From: an uncultured Blautia sp. | GTDB lineage: Bacteria; Bacillota; Clostridia; Lachnospirales; Lachnospiraceae | DNA: 39,481 nucleotides | Direction of reading: 5' to 3' | Assembly (NCBI GenBank): GCA_946629475.1 | Contig: CAMOXX010000003.1 | Span: forward strand, 1-39,481 | Shown: one piece after another, positions 1 to 9,990 of the stretch | How the letters are laid out: the number at the start of each line of letters is the position of its first letter | How positions within the stretch are numbered: the stretch's first letter is position 1 | The notes under the pieces: generated by a model | Database searches by the model: none | Told to the model about the DNA's origin: nothing | What the model saw: only the letters and a program-made list of their open reading frames with translations | Made by a program: the position numbers and the translations under genes

Positions 1-25
1 TTCCATTATAATGCGCTTTCCTCTC

Positions 26-1468
26 TTATATTTCCCACCCTGCCGTCGGAACGATCAGGCGGAAATAGCTTATGATGGCATTCGCTGTCCATACCAGTCC
101 AATTCCCCAGTAGACAATATTTCTGTACTTTTCCTTTTTGACCAGCTTTTCCATCAGCCACCCGTATCCTGTGACCACAAAATACATGACAGCGATCGCG
201 GACGATATCATATATCTGCCCTGTGCCTGCAGATCATTGTAGTATGCGTATGTAAACAGCAGAATCACAGGGATAACCATACCGACGGCCATGAAAAAGT
301 TGTACACTCCTCTTTTGTGCAGTCCCCGGAAAGTGATCGTCTCCGTCCGCGAACTCACAAGCCCCTCAGGATATCTGGTTTTATACACCTTACGGTTCTT
401 CCACCGGAAGTTTTTCCGGAACGGCAGAACCGCGAACACGAAGCCCAGAAATACAAAGCCGATGTAAATCTTGTACATCCACTCTTCCATAAAGATCGTG
501 TAATGGCCGAACGCGCAGATAAAGCTGTACATTGTCATGATCATCCAGTTGTGGGGCCATCCCCCGGCCTGATAGAACAGCATGCCCAGGTATGACATTC
601 CCTCTTTCTCGGGTGTCCAGTGAACCGACGGCTTCAGCTCATCAATCGCGTACATCTCGCCTGCGATTTTTGTAGCTTTCAGCCCGAAGATATCCCCGTC
701 ATAGAGAATACCGTTCCGGATGAATGTCCAGAGAGCAATTGCCATCACGATCACTGCAACGAGAATGCCGCTGCGCAGCATTGCGAGGCTTCTTTCCTTC
801 AGGGTACCGCTCTCATCATCCAGAAGATGGCTCACGAGAAAGAAGAAAAAGCTCATCAGCACCCATCCATAGGCATTATAATAGGAAAGGAGACAGAATC
901 CCATTCCAACCGCCAGGATAATATTGTTCTTTCTGGTCCATCCCTCATCGAGATACCGGGTCCAGGCATACAGGATAACCGCTGTCGTAAATATCGCCAT
1001 CGCGTCATTGTTCACATAAGTTCCGACAAAGATCAGCTCCGGCAGGAACATGACCAGAGCATTCATCATCCAGCGCCTTCCGTCATGAAACAGCCTCTTT
1101 GTAATCATCGGAATCAGAGCTGCCGTAGCCGTCGTAAATACAACGCCGGTAAACCTGGCCGCGCAGATCAGCGCCATGTTCGAGGTGGAAAATATGCTCA
1201 CGATCTTCATAAACAGGGCGGAAATCATATAGGAGAGCATGGGATAGAACGCATAGGAGATTCCCCAGAGCTCATTCCGCACTTCCGGGTCATAGCCGTT
1301 CGGAAGCCGCCCATGATCATATATGAATTTCGGAATCATGAAACGCGCATTTTCATCCGGCCCCCCCGGCGGCTGATTGTTCAGCGACCAGGCAAAGGTC
1401 AGAGCAAAAACCAGCACTACAAAACCGATATAGATGAATTTTTCGGAAGAGTGTGTTTTTTCCTTCAT
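26..1468 (-). CDS. Polytopic membrane protein, DUF2142 / glycosyltransferase-39-like, end of polysaccharide operon
   Basis: 480 aa ORF with many hydrophobic segments and an N-terminal 'PPGGPDENARF' motif after TM1, typical of DUF2142/PMT-like proteins; starts 6 nt after the upstream GT stop. Confidence 0.7.
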   Translation of the reverse strand: MKEKTHSSEKFIYIGFVVLVFALTFAWSLNNQPPGGPDENARFMIPKFIYDHGRLPNGYDPEVRNELWGISYAFYPMLSYMISALFMKIVSIFSTSNMALICAARFTGVVFTTATAALIPMITKRLFHDGRRWMMNALVMFLPELIFVGTYVNNDAMAIFTTAVILYAWTRYLDEGWTRKNNIILAVGMGFCLLSYYNAYGWVLMSFFFFLVSHLLDDESGTLKERSLAMLRSGILVAVIVMAIALWTFIRNGILYDGDIFGLKATKIAGEMYAIDELKPSVHWTPEKEGMSYLGMLFYQAGGWPHNWMIMTMYSFICAFGHYTIFMEEWMYKIYIGFVFLGFVFAVLPFRKNFRWKNRKVYKTRYPEGLVSSRTETITFRGLHKRGVYNFFMAVGMVIPVILLFTYAYYNDLQAQGRYMISSAIAVMYFVVTGYGWLMEKLVKKEKYRNIVYWGIGLVWTANAIISYFRLIVPTAGWEI

Positions 1469-1474
1469 AGAGTG

Positions 1475-4000
1475 TCAAATCCTTTTGATTGAAAAGTCCT
1501 GGCTGTCCAGTGTGAGGTTCGGATTATAATAAGGATCCGGTGTCTGGAAAATTCCGGGCCAGTGTTTCTCCACCGTCGCAATTTCACGTCCAAACCTTTC
1601 AATCTTTTCCGGTGTATCCTCATATCCCCTCGACTTGGACTCGTAATGATACAGTTCACAGTATGGGTTGTAGACAATCAGGTAACCTGCATGCCGCACC
1701 TTCAGACAGAAATCAACGTCATTGAATGCCACAGCGATATCCGTGGAAAGACCGCCGACCTCTTCAAACACACTGCGCTTCACCATCATGCAGGCCGCGG
1801 TAACCGCGCTGTAATCCTGAGCGCAGATGATGCGGTGGCAGTATCCCGTATTCTGCCTCGGCTGCTGTACAAAGGCATGCCCCGCAATGCTTCCAAACCC
1901 GATGATAACGCCTGCATGCTGTATGGTATCGTCTCCATAGTAGAGCCTTGCGCCGACAATTCCGACATCCGGACGCATACAATAACCCAGAAGCTCCTCC
2001 ATCCAGTCCTCATTGATCACTTCCGTGTCATTATTGAGAAGCAGGTAGTAATCTCCCCGGGCAGCCGCAGCACCGAAATTGTTGATCGCGGAATAGTTGA
2101 ACGGACCGTCCCAGTAAATCACGCGGACACGCTCATTCGTCTCCTCCAGCTCACGGTAGAAATCAAAGGTCTCCTTCTCCGTGCTGTTGTTTTCTATCAC
2201 GATAATCTCATAATTCCGGTAGGTCGAACGGTTGATAATCGAATCGATGCACTTTTTGAGGTCTTCGATATGATCCTTGTTCGGAATCAGGATGGATACA
2301 AGCGGATCCTCCGCCCACTGATATCTTGTCCGGTACAGTCCGGGGTACTCCCCGAGTATGACCTGTGCAGGGATCCCGACCCTGTCAAAGTGAGCCTGAA
2401 CCGCCCGCTGCCCCGCAGTAAACGCATATCCCTTGCTCTCGGGATGGCTGGATGTGGACTGTTCGGAAATCCTCCAGTGATAAAGGATCCTCGGAATATG
2501 GCGGATTTTGTCCGTGTTTTCGGTACAGCGGAGAACAAAATCGTAGTCCTGCGCACCGTCAAACTCAGGCCTCAGCATTCCGGTCCTGTCGATCAGCTCC
2601 CTGCTGACCACGAGGAAATGGCAGATATAGTTGACCGTATACAGAAGATCCGGGTTGTAGTCCGGCTTAAAATGCGGATCCAGGAATTTCGTTCCCTTTG
2701 CGGACATTTTATCTTCATCAGAATAAATCATTTCCGTATCCGGGTACTGATTGATGACCTGGACGACCTCGAACAGCGCATCCGGGGTGAGAGTATCGTC
2801 ATGATCCGCGAATCCGATATAGTCTCCTGTCGCCGCCTTGATCGCGGCGTTTGTATTCTGCGCGATCCTCAGCTTTTCCGTGTGACGGATCACGCGGATC
2901 CGGGAATCGGATTCTGCCAGCGAGGTAAGGAGATCCGCAATCGGGGAATCCTCCCCGCTGCCGTCCGACAGGCACAGTTCCCAGTTCGAGTATGTCTGTT
3001 TTCTGACGGAATCCACCAGATCCTTCAGATAGTTTTCATCCGTGCAGTAGAGCGGAACAACGATCGAAATCTTCGGCATGTTTGAGAACACATGGTTTCT
3101 CTGTTCGGCCAGCTCCCTGGACGAACGCAGATGCTTCGGAAGCCAGTCCTCATACTTCATAATGTTGAGCCGCCGCTCCGCAAGCATCTGATTCAGAGGA
3201 TCCGAAATGAAGGCAGGGCCTTTCGCCTGAATCACCCTTACTCCGCGCACGGCAGCCTCCCAGGCTCCGCGGCGCGCCAGTTCCTTCACGCCCTTTGTGC
3301 CGACAAGGCGGACGCCCTTCTGACAGTATCCTTCAATTTTTGTCTCGAGCTGCTGGATTCTTCCGAGGCCGATCCTGTAAACGCTCTTCCGCCCTTCGCG
3401 GTCCCGCATCACAAGATAGGCGCATCCGCCTGTCACATTTTCCGCTTCGATCTGAAAACCGCATTTTGCCTCGATCCTGCTCTCTGTGAACATGCTCATG
3501 ACATCGCTGCGGATTCCTTTTTTGATTTTTACCGGTATCCTGTTTTTGTTTTCATCATAAAGACGAATTCCCAGAGGAGTGCGGGCCACGGCCCAGCCGC
3601 GCAGCTTCAGGGTTTTCTTTGCCCGGTCCCAGGCCTCTTCCTCGATATAATACTGCGGAAGTCCGCGCCGCGCCTCCAAATCCCTCACCGGCAGTTTCAG
3701 CCAGCGGCATTTTTCTCCTTCATACGTATAATAAACGGTCAGGGCTTTGTATCCGGACAGGTCCTCCGGCAGATGCACTTCAAGACCGGCAAACTTTCCC
3801 TTTGACTCCGGATCCACACGGATCCCCGAGAGCGCACCCGCCGACGGGTAGAAGAACACTTCGGTCACCAGCGTGTCATCGTCAATCATTGCGGTCACCT
3901 TGCAGTCTTCCGGAAGGATTCCCTGAATCAGATAAACATCCTCACGATCCAGCATGAACCGCTCTCTCACCACGTTAAAATCATTCTTCGTCATCCTCAA
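1475..4000 (-). CDS. Bi-domain GT2 glycosyltransferase
   Basis: 841 aa; domain 1 'KISIVVPLYCTDENYL...GDYIGFADHDDTLTPDALF', domain 2 'VSILIPNKDHIEDLKKCIDSI...YYLLLNNDTEVI'; 4-nt overlap with upstream ORF. Confidence 0.9.
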   Translation of the reverse strand: MRMTKNDFNVVRERFMLDREDVYLIQGILPEDCKVTAMIDDDTLVTEVFFYPSAGALSGIRVDPESKGKFAGLEVHLPEDLSGYKALTVYYTYEGEKCRWLKLPVRDLEARRGLPQYYIEEEAWDRAKKTLKLRGWAVARTPLGIRLYDENKNRIPVKIKKGIRSDVMSMFTESRIEAKCGFQIEAENVTGGCAYLVMRDREGRKSVYRIGLGRIQQLETKIEGYCQKGVRLVGTKGVKELARRGAWEAAVRGVRVIQAKGPAFISDPLNQMLAERRLNIMKYEDWLPKHLRSSRELAEQRNHVFSNMPKISIVVPLYCTDENYLKDLVDSVRKQTYSNWELCLSDGSGEDSPIADLLTSLAESDSRIRVIRHTEKLRIAQNTNAAIKAATGDYIGFADHDDTLTPDALFEVVQVINQYPDTEMIYSDEDKMSAKGTKFLDPHFKPDYNPDLLYTVNYICHFLVVSRELIDRTGMLRPEFDGAQDYDFVLRCTENTDKIRHIPRILYHWRISEQSTSSHPESKGYAFTAGQRAVQAHFDRVGIPAQVILGEYPGLYRTRYQWAEDPLVSILIPNKDHIEDLKKCIDSIINRSTYRNYEIIVIENNSTEKETFDFYRELEETNERVRVIYWDGPFNYSAINNFGAAAARGDYYLLLNNDTEVINEDWMEELLGYCMRPDVGIVGARLYYGDDTIQHAGVIIGFGSIAGHAFVQQPRQNTGYCHRIICAQDYSAVTAACMMVKRSVFEEVGGLSTDIAVAFNDVDFCLKVRHAGYLIVYNPYCELYHYESKSRGYEDTPEKIERFGREIATVEKHWPGIFQTPDPYYNPNLTLDSQDFSIKRI

Positions 4001-6456
4001 GCTTCCTCTTTTCCATGGTAGACATCTCTCTCGGAACCGTCCGTCCCGGATAATGTCAGATTCGGATTGTAATATGGATCGCCCGCCGCCAGAAATCCGC
4101 TGTGCCGCTGCCGGAACAACGCCGACTCTGCGGCAAACCTCGCGGCTTTTTCGGGCGTCGTCTCATATCCTCTGGATTTTGATTCATAATGATACAGAAT
4201 GGCTGACGGCACATACACCGTGTGCTCCCCTTCTGCTGCTGCCCTGAGGCAGAAATCCACATCGTTAAATGCCACTGCAAAATCAGGATCCAGTCCCCCG
4301 ATTTTGCGGTACACAGAGGTTTTCACCATCATGCAGGCGCCTGTCACCGCGCTTACCCTCCGGGCAGAAACGCTCTCAAAAAGCGGTCCGGTAAAGTCCA
4401 TCGGCTTTCCCAGATAGAGATGACCGGCTGTCCCGCCGATTCCCACGACAATTCCCGCATGCTGCAGGGTGTCGTCCGGGTAAAGAAGCCTCGCGCCTGC
4501 AATTCCCGTGCCCTCCTCCGTGCAGTACATCAGCATGCTCTCGATCCAGCCCGGAGAGATCACTTCGGTATCATTGTTCAGGAGAATCAGATACTCTCCG
4601 GAGGCTGCCGCCGATCCGAAATTGTTGATCCGCGAGTAATTAAACTCTCCGTGGTACCGAACGGTCCGCACACGAGGATCCTCCGTGATTTTCGAGTAGT
4701 ACTCCTCGGTCTCGCTTTCCGTGCTGTTATTCTCTATGATAATAATCTCAATATTCCGCCAGGTGCTTTTTGTGAGGATCGAATCGATGCATTTGCTCAG
4801 GTCCTCAATGTGATCCTTGTTCGGGATCAGAATGGACACACAGGGATTTCCGGAAAGCGATGCCGCAGTGAAGACCTCCGTCCGCTGTCCAGGCATTTCT
4901 CCGCTTTCAGGTGCCTCCGGCTCCTGTACCGCCCGATGGCACAGCACTCCCGGAATGTGGCGTATCCGGTCCGTCGCGGAAAAGCACTGCCGGAGAAGGC
5001 CATAGCCGTAATCCTCAATGGACGTAAAATCTCCTTCCAGCGGCTCCTGCGAATAAAACAGGCTCCGGCTGACCATGAACGGCAGTCCTATATAATTGCG
5101 GGACTGCAGAAAAACAGGATCCGGATCCGGCTTAAAGTGCGGCTCCGTAAACACTGTTTTTTCCCTGGACAGTCCCGGAAGATCCGGGCCGCTCCGGAAG
5201 CAGTGGTAATGATCCGTATCTCCATAGATCAGATCAGTTTCCGGATGCGGGTGCAGCACGGCAATATGCCGGTACAGCATATCCGGCGCGAACAGGCTGT
5301 CCTGAGAAGAAAAGATGATGTAGTCTCCCTTCGAAGCGTTTACCGCATCCGTCATCCGCTCCGCAAAGGATGCCTTTTGAGTAATCACAGAGCGGATTCT
5401 TCGGTCCTTGATACCGTCCGGCGATCCGGTGTCCAACCCGTCTTCCTTTACCACCAGCATCTCCCAGTTCCCGTAGCTCTGATTTTCTGCAGAGGCCATA
5501 AGGCGGGAGAGATCTTCTCCTTCCTGTCCGACTGGCACAATCATGCTGAACAGCGGAGCAGGCGAAAGATTTTTCCTTTTCTGCTTTTCCAGCTCTCTCC
5601 GGGATACGGCAGTCTGTTTCTGGTAAAAATCATAGTGATCATAAGATGAGCGGCTTTTTTCCTCCAGAAAGCCCATCAGGTAGAAAAAGCCTCTTTCCCT
5701 AAGGATCCGGAAGCTCTCCTGTCCCCTGTCACTGCAGAGATATCCAGCCACTCTTCCGATTCTTGTGTTCTGTACATCAAATGTGCAGAGATTAAGTTCA
5801 TATTCCAGAGAAGCAAACTCGTTTTTAAATTGCAGGACTACTTTTTTCCCTTCAACACAGGAGCGTGGAAAAGATATTTCGAATCCATAGCAGCAGGACA
5901 AATCCAGATCAAACACCTCGGAGAGATCTGTACGCCTGTGATACACAGGCTCTGCTCCGGGAACCGGAACTCTTCCATCACCGAGGACACACAGCTCCGC
6001 GTTTCCCGTCCGTGAGATATACCATCCCCTGATCCAGACATCGTCTCCCCGCTTCTCTGTTTTTTCGATCAGATACCGGAGAGAATCCGCGGCAAGCCCC
6101 TCCCGCATCTCTGAAGATGTGATTCTTGCGATACGATAATTCTTTCCTTTGCAGACCAGACGCACAAGCACCGGATCTCCTGATGGTATCACACCTGCAA
6201 TACCCGGAATCCGGATTTCAAAGCCCGGGCAGAGCTCTCCTGTTTCCCCTTCTGTCTCATGGAACAGGTCCGGGCAGGCCGAGACCACATCCGGGCGCGG
6301 ATAATGTTTGCTGACCAGCTGCAGGCGGGTATCTCCCGCCTTCGCCTGAAATTCGATATCGGTTTTATCAAAGACGGTCCAGCCCGTAAGAATCAGAATT
6401 CCTCCGTCTGCATACTCATATCGGCATGAATCCAGTGTCACTTCTCTGTCCGGCAT
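3997..6456 (-). CDS. Bi-domain GT2 glycosyltransferase, first GT domain looks degenerate
   Basis: 819 aa; C-terminal domain 'VSILIPNKDHIEDLSKCIDSI...YLILLNNDTEVIS'; N-terminal GT-like domain 'FSMIVPVGQEGEDL...DYIIFSSQDSLFAPDML'. Confidence 0.88.
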   Translation of the reverse strand: MPDREVTLDSCRYEYADGGILILTGWTVFDKTDIEFQAKAGDTRLQLVSKHYPRPDVVSACPDLFHETEGETGELCPGFEIRIPGIAGVIPSGDPVLVRLVCKGKNYRIARITSSEMREGLAADSLRYLIEKTEKRGDDVWIRGWYISRTGNAELCVLGDGRVPVPGAEPVYHRRTDLSEVFDLDLSCCYGFEISFPRSCVEGKKVVLQFKNEFASLEYELNLCTFDVQNTRIGRVAGYLCSDRGQESFRILRERGFFYLMGFLEEKSRSSYDHYDFYQKQTAVSRRELEKQKRKNLSPAPLFSMIVPVGQEGEDLSRLMASAENQSYGNWEMLVVKEDGLDTGSPDGIKDRRIRSVITQKASFAERMTDAVNASKGDYIIFSSQDSLFAPDMLYRHIAVLHPHPETDLIYGDTDHYHCFRSGPDLPGLSREKTVFTEPHFKPDPDPVFLQSRNYIGLPFMVSRSLFYSQEPLEGDFTSIEDYGYGLLRQCFSATDRIRHIPGVLCHRAVQEPEAPESGEMPGQRTEVFTAASLSGNPCVSILIPNKDHIEDLSKCIDSILTKSTWRNIEIIIIENNSTESETEEYYSKITEDPRVRTVRYHGEFNYSRINNFGSAAASGEYLILLNNDTEVISPGWIESMLMYCTEEGTGIAGARLLYPDDTLQHAGIVVGIGGTAGHLYLGKPMDFTGPLFESVSARRVSAVTGACMMVKTSVYRKIGGLDPDFAVAFNDVDFCLRAAAEGEHTVYVPSAILYHYESKSRGYETTPEKAARFAAESALFRQRHSGFLAAGDPYYNPNLTLSGTDGSERDVYHGKEEA

Positions 6457-6468
6457 TTTTCCATTCCT

Positions 6469-7740
6469 TTACTTCTTTTTTACCATCTCGTACATTTTCC
6501 ACACAGATGTGTTTTTCATGTCCCGGATCTGGGCCCTGAGGGCCTCATTTTCCATCATCATCTGAAGGAACCTCTTATCTTCCATCCTGAGCTGTCTGTC
6601 GTTCTCCATCTCAAGCTGGATCAGCCGCTCTACGGTCTTCTTGTCCTCCTTGACAAAGTTCATCCGTACTTCCAGGCGGGAGCTGCCTTCCGGCGTCAGC
6701 ACTCCCGGAAACGCAGGATCATCCGTTGTAAAATAGGCTCTTCGGCCCCTGATATAGCAGCCGGGCGCTTTGATATTATGGATCGGAACCTCCACGCCGT
6801 CGATAGCCAGACGCAGCACGCTCACCATACACGGGCTGCTGCAGGGGTCGATCCGAACATCAATGCAGCCTTTCGGAATGTCGACCGCCATATTGATTTT
6901 CCCTCCGGTCACCTGGGTACAGACTGATTTTTCAGGTCTGTATCCCTCGCCGAAGTTAAAATAAATCTGAAAAATATCCGCAGTATCGACATGGAATTCA
7001 GCGATGCCCGGGGAGATATCCTTATACAGGCTCCGCATCGGAACATGCCCCGCAATGACCGCCTCCTGGAAAGACGCCTCCATCTTCCGGAAAGCTTCGA
7101 TCAGCTCGTCATCAATCCCGAGCCTGGAAAAGAGGTCCCTCATGTTAAGCTCGAGGCGGCCGACACCGAATTCCCCCAGATAATGCAGATTCCGGTAAAG
7201 CACATATTTCCCCGGTACCGGAAAATCAAATGTCCACTCATAATCCAGAACCGTACGGACATCCGTCATCAGCAGGTTGGAGCAGATCAGGTCAATATTC
7301 GTCACCGGCGCGCACTTCAGTCCCTCGGGCAGATCCACATCCCCGAAAAATCTCCTGAATTCGTCCGTCATCTCAAAATTGCTCACGGAATGAATGAGGT
7401 CGATCTTTCGGAGGAACTTAAGGAGCAGCTCCTGGGCCTCCTTGTTCCTGCGCTCTTCCAGAAGCGCGTCGATCTCCTCCTCCAGTGTATGTTCGCTGAC
7501 ATACTCGAGCCACAGCTCATCTCCCTCCATATGGCACTTGTTGCAGACAAATCCTGCGTCCTTATACTCATCATTCAGCGTTTTCTGCAGATCAGCCATA
7601 CGCGAAAGATGGCGGATTCCTTCCGGAAACCGGGCTGTCTTCCGCACGTACCGCTTTTGATCCTCCTCCAGGATGTCGGTCCGGGCAGCAAAAAGCCGGC
7701 TCCGCTCATTGGAATACTTGGTATAAATCAGCTGTTTCAT
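6469..7740 (-). CDS. Putative kinase-fold domain + beta domain + C-terminal coiled coil (WbdD kinase/ruler-like)
   Basis: 423 aa; 'YVRKTA' beta3-lysine-like, hinge-like 'LWLEYVSEHTLEEEI', 'NIDLICSNLLMTDVRTVLDYEW' resembling an HxDxxxxN...DxE/D catalytic loop; heptad-like tail 'ERLIQLEMENDRQLRMEDKRFLQMMMENEALRAQIRDMKNTSVWKMYEMVKKK'. Confidence 0.55.
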   Translation of the reverse strand: MKQLIYTKYSNERSRLFAARTDILEEDQKRYVRKTARFPEGIRHLSRMADLQKTLNDEYKDAGFVCNKCHMEGDELWLEYVSEHTLEEEIDALLEERRNKEAQELLLKFLRKIDLIHSVSNFEMTDEFRRFFGDVDLPEGLKCAPVTNIDLICSNLLMTDVRTVLDYEWTFDFPVPGKYVLYRNLHYLGEFGVGRLELNMRDLFSRLGIDDELIEAFRKMEASFQEAVIAGHVPMRSLYKDISPGIAEFHVDTADIFQIYFNFGEGYRPEKSVCTQVTGGKINMAVDIPKGCIDVRIDPCSSPCMVSVLRLAIDGVEVPIHNIKAPGCYIRGRRAYFTTDDPAFPGVLTPEGSSRLEVRMNFVKEDKKTVERLIQLEMENDRQLRMEDKRFLQMMMENEALRAQIRDMKNTSVWKMYEMVKKK

Positions 7741-8678
7741 TTCCCTGCCTCCTCTGCTGCCTTCTCTGCTATGACGAGAAACGAATTGGCGAAATCCGGA
7801 TACAGTCCCGCGTTGATCACAGAATCATATGCGAGCGGTTCACTGAACAGAAGAATCCTCTGCCGGTCATAATTCAGGAAGGATTCGCGGATCTCCCCGG
7901 GTTTTGGCAGATACCGGTCAGAGTAGATCGTCATCGGAAACTTGTAATCCGGGTACGGATAATAAAAGGTTGTGTTTTTGTACCCCGCATCCTGAATCAT
8001 GTTCTTCAGTTCCCTGCGTGAAAAAGTGCGGACACCGGCCGGCTCAGGGTACCCTTCGATTCCCTTGAACTGCACGCCGATATGATCCTCCGTACAGCCT
8101 GCAAAGTATTTCAGGCCAAGCTTGTTTTCGATCGCCAGTACAAGCTTTCCCCCGGGTGCCAGATGCCGGTACACGCAATCCAGCATCTTCTCGTAGGGCT
8201 TATAATCACCCATGTAGCCTTCCGCGTATTCAAACACGCCGATCAGCGTGATATAATCATAATTCTCCGTCAGGTTCGGTTCGATATCCAGGAAATTCCC
8301 GACGATGATCCTCAGGTTATCCAGGTCACGGTTGCGGTACGCATTTATCATCGAGCGTTTCTTTGACAGCTCGATACACGTTACCGCCCCTGCCATACGG
8401 GATAAAGCTCCGGTAATTGCCCCGCAGCCCGAACCGATCTCCAGCACATGATCGTATTTTCCAATCGGGAGCCAGGAGATTATATTCTGCCGTATTTCGG
8501 AAAAATGGTACATGACCGACCAGTCTTTTCTCTCGGCTATGATTCTGTTCAGATCCTCCTCGCGGGAGGACCGGGCAATTTCGAGAAGCTGATCCTCCAC
8601 CGGGCCGTCGGTGTAGCTGTCCCTTCCGGAGTACCAGAAAAGATCCAATGTGACATTTCCGATTTTTTCCTGCATCAT
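7737..8678 (-). CDS. Class I SAM-dependent methyltransferase
   Basis: 313 aa; motif I 'HVLEIGSGCGAITG', 'YDYITLIGVFEYA', 'LAPGGKLVLAIENKLGLKYFAG'; 4-nt overlaps with both neighbours. Confidence 0.88.
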   Translation of the reverse strand: MMQEKIGNVTLDLFWYSGRDSYTDGPVEDQLLEIARSSREEDLNRIIAERKDWSVMYHFSEIRQNIISWLPIGKYDHVLEIGSGCGAITGALSRMAGAVTCIELSKKRSMINAYRNRDLDNLRIIVGNFLDIEPNLTENYDYITLIGVFEYAEGYMGDYKPYEKMLDCVYRHLAPGGKLVLAIENKLGLKYFAGCTEDHIGVQFKGIEGYPEPAGVRTFSRRELKNMIQDAGYKNTTFYYPYPDYKFPMTIYSDRYLPKPGEIRESFLNYDRQRILLFSEPLAYDSVINAGLYPDFANSFLVIAEKAAEEAGK

Positions 8679-9961
8679 TTTTTCAGTTCCTCCACCGTCA
8701 CACGGGAATTCATATCGTAAAACCCGACTGTATTTTTTGTAGAAACCACTGTCACGTTGCAGGCGTCATACAGCCTGTGGAACACTGTGAAATCTCCTCC
8801 GCAGTATCCGGTACAGCCGAATGACAGGAGGTACTCTCCTCCCTGCAGATCCATTTTCTGGTGAAACGTAACAATGCATTCGTCTCCCGGGCCGGAATGC
8901 TCAATGTGCGCTTTTTCATACATTGTATTCGTCCCGGTGATTTCCGTCCCCTGTATATTTTTGAAGGTATATGCGACAATCGGATCCTGAATCGCAGTAT
9001 TAAACCGCACCTTTACGCGGATATCAAATGAACTGCCTTTTTCCAGGATATTGGTCTTTCTTCCCTTCTCATCAATAATTGCGAACGCCTCAATCTCCGC
9101 CTGCTTATCGCCGTATTCCAGCATGTTCGGGTTCAGGACCATTCCCTGTTTCCAGGATTCGTCGTCCTTTCCGGATTCGGACAGTTCATCCTCCGGTGCC
9201 TCCTCCTGCTGCCGCACCGGGTCCTGATGCACCAGCAGCTGCTTGTACATATCCACCATAGCCTTCGGAGAGCCCTGATCCAGAAGATGTCCCTGATTCA
9301 ACAGAATTACCCTGTCGCAGTATTTCGCGATGCTGGAAAGGTCATGGCTCACGATCAGGATCGTCCTTCCCTGTTCTTTGAACTCCTCGAACTTATGGAA
9401 GCATTTCGCCTGAAAAAAGACGTCCCCTACCGACAGCGCCTCATCCACAATCAGAATCTCGGGGTCAATATTGATCGCAACAGCAAACGCAAGACGGACA
9501 AACATACCGCTTGAATATGTTTTCACCGGCTGATGAATAAAATCCCCGATATCCGCAAACGCAAGGATCTCATCAAGGCGGCGGTCGATCTCCTCCTTGG
9601 AAAATCCGATCATCGTCCCGTTGAGGTACACATTTTCAAGCCCTGTGTACTCTGTGTTAAACCCTGCGCCGAGTTCCAGAAGAGCGCTGATCCTGCCGTC
9701 CACGGTGATTGTACCCGCAGTCGGCGTGAGGACGCCTGTAATGATTTTCAGTACTGTGGATTTCCCGGAGCCGTTCACCCCGATAATCCCGACACACTCT
9801 CCCTCCTTTACATCAAAACTGATGTCATGGAGGGCATAGTGCTCATGGTATCTTTTCTTCCGCGACAGGCCCAGCGCCTCAAAAAGACGATCCTTGGGCC
9901 TGTCATATAATTTGTACATTTTTGTCAGGTTCTGCACCTGAATGACTTTTTTCTCGCTCAA
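8675..9961 (-). CDS. wzt: Polysaccharide ABC exporter ATPase with C-terminal Wzt-type domain
   Basis: Walker A 'GVNGSGKST', signature 'YSSGM', Walker B 'ILIVDEAL', plus ~170 aa C-terminal beta-rich extension ('IRVKVRFNTAIQDPIVAYTFKNIQGTEITGTNT'). Confidence 0.88.
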   Translation of the reverse strand: MSEKKVIQVQNLTKMYKLYDRPKDRLFEALGLSRKKRYHEHYALHDISFDVKEGECVGIIGVNGSGKSTVLKIITGVLTPTAGTITVDGRISALLELGAGFNTEYTGLENVYLNGTMIGFSKEEIDRRLDEILAFADIGDFIHQPVKTYSSGMFVRLAFAVAINIDPEILIVDEALSVGDVFFQAKCFHKFEEFKEQGRTILIVSHDLSSIAKYCDRVILLNQGHLLDQGSPKAMVDMYKQLLVHQDPVRQQEEAPEDELSESGKDDESWKQGMVLNPNMLEYGDKQAEIEAFAIIDEKGRKTNILEKGSSFDIRVKVRFNTAIQDPIVAYTFKNIQGTEITGTNTMYEKAHIEHSGPGDECIVTFHQKMDLQGGEYLLSFGCTGYCGGDFTVFHRLYDACNVTVVSTKNTVGFYDMNSRVTVEELKK

Positions 9962-9990
9962 AAATAACCTCCGGTATTATCCGCAGCGGC

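Noticed and set aside
1562-3085. 507 aa plus-strand ORF antisense to the glycosyltransferase
   Set aside because: Shadow ORF opposite clear GT2 motifs.
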